Source: JANNRA01 sp031401035
GTDB lineage: Bacteria > Desulfobacterota > Binatia > HRBIN30 > CADEER01
Direction of reading: 5' to 3'
Length of the DNA: 51,508 nt
NCBI GenBank assembly: GCA_031401035.1
Contig: JANNRA010000149.1
Coordinates: 1 to 51,508 of the forward strand
Part shown: positions 25,293 through 36,400 of the stretch, one piece after another
How positions within the stretch are numbered: position 1 is the first letter of the stretch
Layout: each line of letters begins with the position of its first letter
The notes under the pieces: model-generated
Told to the model about the DNA's origin: nothing
The model's input: the letters and a program-made list of their open reading frames with translations, nothing else
Database searches by the model: none
Made by a program: the position numbers and the translations under genes

Positions 25293-26108
25293 TCAACGCA
25301 GCGCGAGGATGCGCCGGCCGCAGCCGGAGCGCACGGCTTCTTGCAGGCGCAGGCGGATCTCGTTCCGCTCCAGCAGATTGCGGAGCCGCATGACTTTCAG
25401 TGCGCGGGCGACGCACTGCACGTAGTCGCGCTGGCTCGCCCACTCGCCGCTCTCGGTCGGCCCCTCGCAAGGGCAGCTCTGGGGGATTGAGCAGCCGCTG
25501 CGCAGCACTGGGTCACCGGGCAGTGTCTCTGGGCAGGTGTCGCAGGCATCGCCAACGGCATCGAGATCGGCGTCTGACTGATCCACGCTTGCTGCCTTGG
25601 GGCAGTTGTCGGCCCCGTCGGAAATGCCGTCACCGTCCGCGTCCGGCGATGCCGCCGGGTCCGGGCGTGCCACCAGCGTCAGCGTGAAGCCGCTTTCGCC
25701 ACCCCGCGGCGATGACAACTGGAGTCGGATCTCACCGCGAGGAGACGCTTGCCGGCGCCCACTGGTAAGCAGGACGGGAACGCTGTTGAAGCGCGCATCG
25801 AGCACCATGGCGAGGCGCCCGTCACCGAATCCCTGCAAGAAACCCGCACCGGTAATGCTGATCGGCCCGGCATTCCAGCGTACACCGGTCAGCGCCGCCA
25901 CCGCGTATCCAGTACTCGGCAGGGTGCCGAGATGGAACGAGCCGGCAAGGGGCTCGCTGCGCCGTTGCGCCGGCTCGCAGGAGTGACAGTACGTTTCGAG
26001 CTGACTCTCCGCGGCCAGGACATAGCGGGCACTTTGAGCGCGCGCCGCCGCGGGCGCCCACAAGAGGGCGGCGGACAGGAGCGTAAGAGCCACGCGGCGC
26101 CAAGTCAT
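25293..26108 (-). CDS. Secreted protein with thrombospondin type 3 calcium-binding repeats
   Basis: 271 residues from ATG 26108, with signal peptide MTWRRVALTLLSAALLWAPAAARA. A first domain of about 130 residues contains two Cys (YCHSC). At about residues 150-195 lie thrombospondin type 3 repeats (DADGDGISDGADNCPK, QSDADLDAVGDACDTCPE) whose Asp-rich loops bind calcium. The C-terminal part is Cys-containing and helical (PQSCPCEGP, VQCVARALKVMRLRNLLERN). It is probably anchored or free in the periplasm or outside. GTG 26135 would add nine residues; neither start has a Shine-Dalgarno. Function unknown. Confidence 0.72.
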   Translation of the reverse strand: MTWRRVALTLLSAALLWAPAAARAQSARYVLAAESQLETYCHSCEPAQRRSEPLAGSFHLGTLPSTGYAVAALTGVRWNAGPISITGAGFLQGFGDGRLAMVLDARFNSVPVLLTSGRRQASPRGEIRLQLSSPRGGESGFTLTLVARPDPAASPDADGDGISDGADNCPKAASVDQSDADLDAVGDACDTCPETLPGDPVLRSGCSIPQSCPCEGPTESGEWASQRDYVQCVARALKVMRLRNLLERNEIRLRLQEAVRSGCGRRILALR

Positions 26109-26155
26109 AACAAAACGATACGGATCGGCCGGCACTGAGGCAAGACGAAAGACGC

Positions 26156-26443
26156 TCAGGGGACGCTACGCTGGGTGCGGAGGCCAGCGGTTTCGGCCCG
26201 TTGTTCCTCGTGCCGCGTACGCTGCTCTGCGAGGCGTTCGCAGGCATTCACCCTTGCCGGCGTCGTGCCGAAATCGCGCGCGACGGCCTCGGTCGACCTC
26301 CCTGCCTCGCGCGCTGAACGCAGATCGTCACACGTCGGCCGATCCGCCTCTGCCGGGCCGGTGGTGAGAATCCAGAGCGACACCGACCCAACCGCGACGG
26401 CGAGACGAGGGAGACAAACCATACGCGACCGTAAGTCGCCCAT
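26156..26443 (-). CDS. Small secreted hypothetical protein
   Basis: Up to 95 residues. The segment VCLPRLAVAVGSVSLWILTTGPAEA is a signal peptide. The mature part is short, charged and helical (CDDLRSAREAGRSTEAVARDFGTTPARVNACERLAEQ) with two cysteines. The start could be ATG 26443 or ATG 26422; neither has a clear ribosome site, and a TTGACA (26457-26452) just upstream has no convincing -10. The mature region resembles a helix-turn-helix-like sequence in pattern only. Not recognised. Confidence 0.5.
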   Translation of the reverse strand: MGDLRSRMVCLPRLAVAVGSVSLWILTTGPAEADRPTCDDLRSAREAGRSTEAVARDFGTTPARVNACERLAEQRTRHEEQRAETAGLRTQRSVP

Positions 26444-26483
26444 GGGCGCTGTGTCAACGTCAGAAGGCGACGCCGACGGGACT

Positions 26484-26651
26484 TCAGCCGACCGAGGCGG
26501 CCCGCTTCGGCTTGGTGACGACGACGACCTCCTGGCCGTTCACCCGCACCGTCCGCCGATCGTTCGGCGTCGGGCCCGCCGAGTGTTTCCGCGCCCGACT
26601 CTCGCGCCAGCGGCGCAACTCGTCCTGCAGATCCGTGCCCTTTGTCAGCAT
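26484..26651 (-). CDS. Small hypothetical protein downstream of rpoD (55 aa)
   Basis: ATG 26651 has a strong GGAGGAGAAC six bases upstream, which is why it is preferred over ATG 26666 in the same frame. The product (MLTKGTDLQDELRRWRES...) is basic and helical at the N-terminus, then has a short strand-rich tail VRVNGQEVVVVTKPKR. It is soluble and lies about 50 bases after the rpoD stop in the same direction, so it may be co-transcribed with rpoD. No family recognised. Confidence 0.6.
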   Translation of the reverse strand: MLTKGTDLQDELRRWRESRARKHSAGPTPNDRRTVRVNGQEVVVVTKPKRAASVG

Positions 26652-26704
26652 GACGTTCTCCTCCATCCCCACACCACCACCACCATGCGATCGGGCGGCC
26701 GGCC

Positions 26705-28471
<1,767 letters not shown>

Positions 28472-28676
28472 ACTTTTCACCTGCTCGTGCCGGGTCCGGG
28501 AAGGCATCAGTTCTCGCGCTTCCGGAGGCCACGGCGGCAATGATCAGCGGAGCCGGTTTGCCCCCGCGATGGCTTAAGGGTTTGAACCACCTGGATTTTG
28601 TGAATGATGCTCGGGAATGACCAGCGCGTCGCCATACGCGTGGAGAAGCCCCCAGGAGACTCTAGCGGGCTTCCAC

Positions 28677-28705
28677 TATGTAATTGGAGGCCTCTGGTGA
28701 GTCAA
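28677..28705 (-). promoter_or_regulatory. Predicted promoter upstream of rpoD
   Basis: Minus-strand TTGACT (28705-28700) and TACATA (28682-28677) are separated by 17 bases. The rpoD leader would be about 200 bases. The 28,472-28,747 gap otherwise shows no ORF or recognisable RNA element. Confidence 0.4.
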
Positions 28706-28747
28706 GCGGCATCCGCGATTGCAAGTGAAAATTTCTCGTCGCCGGCG

Positions 28748-30058
<1,311 letters not shown>

Positions 30059-30174
30059 GGCGGGCAGGAAGTAGAGGGTTCGCCCATGCAAGGCAAGGTG
30101 GTGCCGGCGCCGCACCTTGACTTGCTGCAGGGCATCGGGAAGCGTCGCGGCATGTGTCGGTGGGGTGGTGGGCG

Positions 30175-31578
30175 ATGAAGCGCAGCGTCGGGTTAATGGC
30201 AGTGATGGCGCTGGCGGCCCTGGCGGGGGCGCTGTGGTGGTTCAAGCTCGAGCGCGGCGCGCCGCAGGTGGAGGTGATCGGCGTACCGGACGTCGTCGGC
30301 CGGACGCTCAGCGGCGAGGTGCTGGTGCGCACGGCGGGGCGTCCGGGCCTGCGGTGGATCGAAGTGCGCTTGGTGCGCGATGGGCAGTCCGTCCCCATTC
30401 TCAGCGACGCGATCGCCGCGGACGGGCCGCGCGTAAATGAGAAGCGCCTGCCGTTCGCGGTCGACCTTGGTGCCGCCGGCGCGGTGGACGGATCGGCCAC
30501 CCTCGAGGTTTCGGCGGACACCTACGCCTGGCACCTCTTCGGGGGCAGCCGGGGCGTCGTGACGGAGCGCGCGCTGACGATCGACGCAACCCCGCCGCGC
30601 GTCACCCTGCTGACGACCCAGCACAACATGCGCCTCGGTGGCAGCGCCGTGGCCGTCTTCACGGCGAGCCCCGACGCGACCGATCTGGCTGTGGTCGTCG
30701 ACCAATACGAGTTCCCAGCCGTGCGCGGGTATTTCGCCGATCCCACCGCTGCCGTGGCGCTGTTCGCCGTGCCGCAGGATCTGTCCACCAAGGCCCGACC
30801 GCGCGTGCGGGCCCGCGATGGGGCCGGCAACATCAGCGAAGTCGAGTTGCCGGTGCAGATCGCAGGCCGGAGCTTCCCCGAGCGCCAGTTGCCGATCGAC
30901 GACGCCTTCCTGCAGCGTAAGGTTCCAGAGATCCTCAGCAAGGTTGGCAAACCGGTGCCGGTCGATCTCGTGCAGGGATACCTGCTCGTCAACCGAGAGG
31001 TGCGGCGCGAGTCCGAGGCTCAGCTCGATACGATCACCGCGACGTCGGCGCCGCGGCCGTTGTGGACCGGCGTCTTCCACCGCCAGTCGAACGCGGCGCC
31101 GATGAGCGCATTCGCTGACCGGCGCTCCTACATCTACAAAGGCGATACGATCGATCAGCAGACCCATCTCGGTTTCGATCTGGCGTCGCTCAAGCGCGCG
31201 CCGGTCGAGGCGGCGCAGGCTGGCGTGGTGACGTTCGCCGGCTACCTGGGGATTTACGGCGACACGGTGGTCATCGACCATGGGCTCGGTCTGGCGTCGG
31301 TGTATGGGCATCTCAGCAGTCTCGGCGTGCAGGTCGGGCAGCGCGTCGAGTCTGGCGCCGTGATCGGCCAGAGCGGCGAGACCGGCCTCGCTGGCGGCGA
31401 TCATCTGCACTTCTCGATCATGCTGCGCGGGACGCATGTCGATCCGGTCGAGTGGTGGGACGCGCAGTGGCTGCGCGATCACGTGACGGCGGCGCTCAGT
31501 TCGCAGCCACCGGCAGCGCCACCGTCACCGCCGGCGGCGGTGGGTGAGGACGGTGCCGATGACCAAGACCACTCCTGA
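30175..31578 (+). CDS. Membrane-anchored M23/LytM peptidase
   Basis: 467 residues with an N-terminal membrane helix (VGLMAVMALAALAGALWWF). A beta-rich middle of about 260 residues has Ig-like character (RALTIDATPPRVTLL, RARDGAGNISEVELP). A C-terminal LytM domain carries HLGFD (zinc His/Asp), GHLSS and GDHLHF. It would cut peptidoglycan cross-bridges or, if degenerate, activate amidases; zinc ligands appear intact. GGTGG precedes ATG 30175. Its end overlaps the following unknown gene by 20 bases. Confidence 0.85.
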   Translation: MKRSVGLMAVMALAALAGALWWFKLERGAPQVEVIGVPDVVGRTLSGEVLVRTAGRPGLRWIEVRLVRDGQSVPILSDAIAADGPRVNEKRLPFAVDLGAAGAVDGSATLEVSADTYAWHLFGGSRGVVTERALTIDATPPRVTLLTTQHNMRLGGSAVAVFTASPDATDLAVVVDQYEFPAVRGYFADPTAAVALFAVPQDLSTKARPRVRARDGAGNISEVELPVQIAGRSFPERQLPIDDAFLQRKVPEILSKVGKPVPVDLVQGYLLVNREVRRESEAQLDTITATSAPRPLWTGVFHRQSNAAPMSAFADRRSYIYKGDTIDQQTHLGFDLASLKRAPVEAAQAGVVTFAGYLGIYGDTVVIDHGLGLASVYGHLSSLGVQVGQRVESGAVIGQSGETGLAGGDHLHFSIMLRGTHVDPVEWWDAQWLRDHVTAALSSQPPAAPPSPPAAVGEDGADDQDHS

Positions 31579-32710
31579 CGCGCAGGTTCTCGTCGGCGAG
31601 CAGCAGCTTGCCGCCTGGGGGATCGCCGGCGACGCGCCGCCCGACGCCCTCGCCGCGGTCATCGGCCGCGCCTCGGCGGCGGATCTGGCCATAGCGCAGC
31701 GCCTCGGCCGGCGCATCGACGAGGCCAGCGCGCGGCTGCTGCAGCGTCTCGAGCGCGACGCCGTCGACAAGGCCGGGCGCAAGGCGGCGCGGCGCGCGCT
31801 CTATCGACTCGCGCAGCATGGCGTTTGCCCGCCGGACACGCCTGCCGCGGTGGCATCAGCGCCCGCCCTGGGTGTCGCGATCGAGGCCCTGCTATCGTCG
31901 CTCGACGGGCGCGGCGACCAACTGGTCTGGCTGCTACGTCCCCAGCCGGGCGGCGTCGCGCACCTGTTCGGCGTCGTGAACGACCCCGATGGCCTGCGCG
32001 AAGTGGCGCTGCACACGGTCAGCCGCAAGGCACTCAAGTCGCTGCGTGCCGAGCTCGAGCAGCGTCACGAGCTGCGGTTGGTGCCGGTCGACTGGCGGCA
32101 CGCCGACTTCCTGCTGCGGCGCGCCTTCGAGTGGGCACTGGCGCGCGGGACCCGCATGGACGGGGACTATCCCGCGCTACGCGCCCAGTTTGCCCGCACG
32201 GCGGCGCCGTCGACATCGCCGCTGGCCGTGCCGCCGACCACCGCGGCGGCGCTGATCGCCGCGGCCGAGCTGCTCGGCGAACCGGAGCTGCGCACCTGGT
32301 TCCGGCCCGCCGAGGACCTGGCCCCGTTCCTCGAAGAGTTGGCCGCGGTGAAGGACAGCCCGCTGGTCCTTGACGAGACCCAGCAGCAGGAGCGCTTCGA
32401 GGAGATCATCGGCCGCTGCATCGACGGTCTGTTTGGCGAGGCGCGGCGGACGGTGTGGGTGCGTCGCCTGGGCGAGATGGCGCACTACTTCACCGCGGCG
32501 CGGCGGCCGGCGCGCGCCGCGCAGGCGCAGGCGGTGGCCGCCGCCCTGGCCGCCGACACGGCGCCGCGCGAGGTGGCGTTCTGCGCCCAACTCGTGCGGG
32601 CCAGCCTCGCGTACTTCTTCCAGGTCGCGGCCGAGCAGGAGCGCGAACGCGAACGCACCTCGCTGATCGTGACGCCGCAGCAGGCGACGCGGCCGCGCGA
32701 CCGCGCCTGA
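31559..32710 (+). CDS. Conserved-looking hypothetical protein (383 aa)
   Basis: Starts at ATG 31559, inside the end of the LytM gene, with GAGGA upstream, so translation is probably coupled. The product is soluble, Ala/Arg/Leu-rich and mostly helical. Near the middle is WLLRPQPGGVAHLFGVVNDPDG followed by LKSLRAELEQRHELRLVPVDWRHADFLLRRAFEWA, and later an acidic helix LDETQQQERFEEIIGRCID. No signal peptide, membrane helix or catalytic motif is recognised. Coding character is good: it fits exactly between the LytM gene and the convergent MBL gene. Function unknown. Confidence 0.7.
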   Translation: MTKTTPDAQVLVGEQQLAAWGIAGDAPPDALAAVIGRASAADLAIAQRLGRRIDEASARLLQRLERDAVDKAGRKAARRALYRLAQHGVCPPDTPAAVASAPALGVAIEALLSSLDGRGDQLVWLLRPQPGGVAHLFGVVNDPDGLREVALHTVSRKALKSLRAELEQRHELRLVPVDWRHADFLLRRAFEWALARGTRMDGDYPALRAQFARTAAPSTSPLAVPPTTAAALIAAAELLGEPELRTWFRPAEDLAPFLEELAAVKDSPLVLDETQQQERFEEIIGRCIDGLFGEARRTVWVRRLGEMAHYFTAARRPARAAQAQAVAAALAADTAPREVAFCAQLVRASLAYFFQVAAEQERERERTSLIVTPQQATRPRDRA

Positions 32711-32713
32711 GCG

Positions 32714-33454
32714 CTAGACCTCGACGACCAGTCCGTCGAAGGCCAGCTCTTCGTGGATCTCGTCGCGCCGCGCCAGCACCTCGCGGCCCAGGTGGGACAG
32801 CACCAAGCGGCGGCAGCCGAGGCGGGCCCGCTGTTCGACGATGCGCGGATAGTCGAGGTGGAAATCGACGCGTGTCTCGAAGAAACAGCACTCGCAGATG
32901 AACAGGTCCGTATCGCGCGACTGGGTGACCAGCACCTCGGTCCAGCCGGTGTCGCCGGAATAGAGCACGACCTTTCCGTCCAGGGTCAGCCGGTAGCCGA
33001 GCGACACCTCGGTCACCTGATGGGGGACGGCGAACGCGAGCAACTCGGCTGCGCCAAGCATCGTGCGCGTGCCATCGGTGACCTCGACGTAGTGCAGTGG
33101 GAAGGGCATCGGGCGCTCGGACAGGTCTCGATACATGGCACGATACAGCTCCCGCACGCGCGCTTCGGTACCCGGGGGTCCGACGATGGTCAGCGGCCGC
33201 TGCCGCGGCGCATCGAAGATCCAGGTGAGGAAGAAGAACGGCAGGCCGGCGAAATGGTCGCCGTGCAGATGGCTCAGACAGACGGCGTCGATGGCGTCGA
33301 CTGGAAGCTCGTCGCGCTTCATCGCCAGCAGGGCCGCCGGTCCGCAGTCGAGGAGCAACGACGTGGTCGGCGAACTCACCAAGTAGCTGGCATGACAGCG
33401 CGCGCGCGCGTTGAACGCGTCACCGGTGCCGAGGAATCGTACGGTCACACTCAC
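32714..33454 (-). CDS. MBL-fold metallo-hydrolase (RNase Z-like)
   Basis: 246 residues from GTG 33454, preceded by GAGGAGAG. It begins VRFLGTGDAF, and the metal motif HLHGDHFAG (His62, His64, Asp66, His67) and later SGDTGWTEVLV and LSHLGRE complete the zinc sites. The order and the LGTGDAF opening resemble RNase Z/ElaC-like and phosphonate-type MBL hydrolases. It lacks the long exosite arm of tRNase Z, so a small-molecule or cyclic-phosphodiester substrate is more likely. It is convergent with the unknown 383-aa gene. Confidence 0.82.
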   Translation of the reverse strand: MSVTVRFLGTGDAFNARARCHASYLVSSPTTSLLLDCGPAALLAMKRDELPVDAIDAVCLSHLHGDHFAGLPFFFLTWIFDAPRQRPLTIVGPPGTEARVRELYRAMYRDLSERPMPFPLHYVEVTDGTRTMLGAAELLAFAVPHQVTEVSLGYRLTLDGKVVLYSGDTGWTEVLVTQSRDTDLFICECCFFETRVDFHLDYPRIVEQRARLGCRRLVLSHLGREVLARRDEIHEELAFDGLVVEV

Positions 33455-33494
33455 GATCGCTCTCCTCGGGGATTATTGCTGGACCGGACCGCCT

Positions 33495-36400
33495 TTACCA
33501 TTGCTGATCGGCAACCCCTGGGCGCGCCAATCGGCCCAGGTCGCGCAGCAGCACCAGCAGGGCGGGTAACCCGGGTTGTCCGCTCGCAGAGAGGTCGCGC
33601 GCCAGTCCTCCCACCAGATCGAGCTGGTCGCGGTGATTGTCGGTGAACTGCACGATCCGGCTCTCGACCGACGCGCCTGGCCCGGCGGCCAGGACGGCGC
33701 ACGTCAGGCGGCGCCGCGTTTCGCGCAGCTCGGCCGACAGCCCGGCCGCGGCGCGCGCCTGCAAGCGATCCCCGCCATCAAGCGCGTCTGGGATGCTGGT
33801 GCGCAGCCAGTCCAGCCCCAGCATCTCGTCGAGGCGCAGCCCAGCCTCGGCGGCGCTCGCCGGCGGGACGTCCGCCTGTCGAGCGACGATGGTGGCGTCG
33901 AATGCTGCCTCGAGGGCGTCGAGGGCTGCCACCCGCTCGGCCGTTATGGGCGGCAGACCGGCCAGCCGCAGTGCATCGACGGCGGCCGCATGAGCGGTGC
34001 CGCGCAGCCGCGGCGCATCCGCCAGCAAGGCTGCGACCGGTTCACCCAACACGCGCAAGGCGGCGGCGAGCGGCTCGCCGGGGGGCCGGGTTTCGAGCAG
34101 CCAGACTGTGGCGCGGCCCAGGGCGTTCTCGATACGCAGCGCGATGCGTTCGTCCTCGGCGAACGCGAGTTGGGAGCGGGCGCCGACGATGGCGTCGTCA
34201 AGCGCCTCACCGCCGGCGAGGTGCCGGGCGGTGAGCCAGGCGCGCACCGCGTCGATGACATCGCACCCGGTGTCGCGCACGATGCGGACCAGGAAGGTCA
34301 TGCCCATCGTGTCGACGAGGCGATTGGCGATCTGCACGGCGACGATCTCACGGCGCAGCGGGTGACCGGACATCGCGCCAGGGAAGCGGCGAGTCAGGGC
34401 CGCGGGCGCGTACGCGCGCAGCAGCGATTCGAGCTCCGGCGCATCGCAGAGGGCGGACTGTCGGATGCGGCGCTGCAGGTCGAGTTTGGTCGTGGCGAGC
34501 AGCAGCGCGAGTTCGGGTCGCGTCAGGCCGAGGAAGGCGCCGCGGCGCGCCCGTAGCGCCTCGCGCGTCGGCAGGTGCCCATGCGCGCGTTCGAGTCCGG
34601 CCTCGGTTTCGAGGATGCTCATGAGATCGCGGAACAATGCCACCTGCGTGCGCGAACGCGTCTGATCGAGATCGAGCGCGTGCGCCTGCGACGCGGTGTG
34701 CGCCAGCACTACCTCGCAGACCGGCTCGGCCATTTCGGCGAGCAGGCGCTGGCGGTCGCTGGCGGGCAGCGCGCCGCCGGCGACGAAAGGCTGCAGGGCG
34801 ATCTTCAGGTTGACCTCGTGATCGGAGCAGTCGAGCGCGGCGGAGTTGTCGATCGCGTCGGTATTGATGCGGCCGCCGCGTAGGGCGTACTCGACGCGGG
34901 CGCGTTGCGTCAGGCCCAGGTTGCCGCCCTCGACGACGACGCGGGCGCGCAGAGAGGCGGCGTCGACGCGCACCCCGTCGTTGGCGGGGTCGCCGACCTC
35001 GGCGTCCGTTTCGTCGCTCGCCTTAACGTACGTGCCGATGCCGCCGTTCCAGATCAGGTCGACGTCGAGGCGCAGGATCGCCTGCACGACCTCCTCGCCA
35101 GATGGCGTCGCCTCGTCGAGCCCCAGGAGGGCACGCGCCTGTGGCGACACGGGGAGTGCCGTCGCGGCGCGCGGGAAGACGCCGCCGCCGGCGCTGAGCG
35201 CCGCCGGTGCGTAATCGGCCCAGGTCGAGCGCGGCAAGGCGAACAGGCGTTCGCGTTCGTGGTGGGCGCGCGCCGGGTCGGGATCGGGGTCCAGAAATAC
35301 ATGCCGGTGGTCAAATGCGGCGAGGACGCGGAGGTGCGGGGAGCGCAGCATGCCGTTGCCGAAGACGTCCCCGCTCATGTCGCCGATGCCGACAACGGTG
35401 ATCGCCTCGCGGTCGAGGTCGCGACCGAGGGCGCGGAAATGCTGGCGGGCGCATGCCCAGGCGCCGCGCGCGCTGACGGCGAGTCGCTTGTGGTCGTAGC
35501 CCTGCGTCCCACCGGAGGCGAACGCGTCGCCGAGCCAGTAGCCGCGTGCGGTCGCCACAGCGTTGGCGACCTCGGACAGCCCGGCCGTTCCCCTGTCCGC
35601 GGCGACGGCGAGGTACGGATCGGCCTCGTCATAGGCGACCACGCCGGTCGGCGGGCGCGGACGATCCTGATCGAGGTTGTCGGTGAGGGCCAGCAGGGCG
35701 TCGACGAAGGCGCGATACCCGGCCTCGACGCGCGCCGCGTCGACGGGCGCCCCGCTGACGACGAAGCCGCCTTGGGCGCCCATCGGCACGATGACCGCGC
35801 TCTTGAGGATCTGCGCGCGCAGCAGGTCGAGGATCTCGGCGCGGAAGTCGTCGGGACGATCGCTGTGACGGATGCCGCCGCGCGCGACGCGACCGGCGCG
35901 CAGATGGACGCCCTGCAAGCCAACACCCGACACCCAGGTTTCGATCAGCGGTCGCGGCATCGGCAGATAGGGCAGGCGCCCGGCATCGAGTTTCAGCGCA
36001 ATCGGCGCGCCGGGCTCGGCGACGAAGGCGGTCGTGCGAAGGGTCGCGGCGACGGCGGCGGCGAGCGCGCGCAGGATGCGTGCTTGGGCCAGCGTCGGTA
36101 CGGCCGCCAGCGCCTCGCGCAGCGTCGTCTCCGCCGTCGCCACCGGGCCGGCGAGCCGCTCTGCCGGCGGACGTCGCGTTGCCGGATCGAAGCGCGCATC
36201 GAATGCCGCCAGCAACGTCACGGCGCAGCGCGGATTGGCGACGAGTGCCGCGGTCAGCGTCGCCGCCGTGCCGAGCCCGGCCTGGCGGGCGTGTTGCACG
36301 TAGGCGCGCAGGACGGCCGCCTTGCGCCACCCGAGGCCGGCGCCGAGCGTCAGCGCATTGAGCCCGTCGCCTTCGGCATGCCCGTCTCGCACGGCGTGCA

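Noticed and set aside
26452..26457. Minus-strand TTGACA near the 95-aa secreted ORF
   Set aside because: The corresponding -10 position is TTACGG, too poor to call.
28472..28747. Possible structured leader RNA upstream of rpoD
   Set aside because: The predicted 200-base leader is long, but I could not find a convincing conserved fold or small ORF in it.
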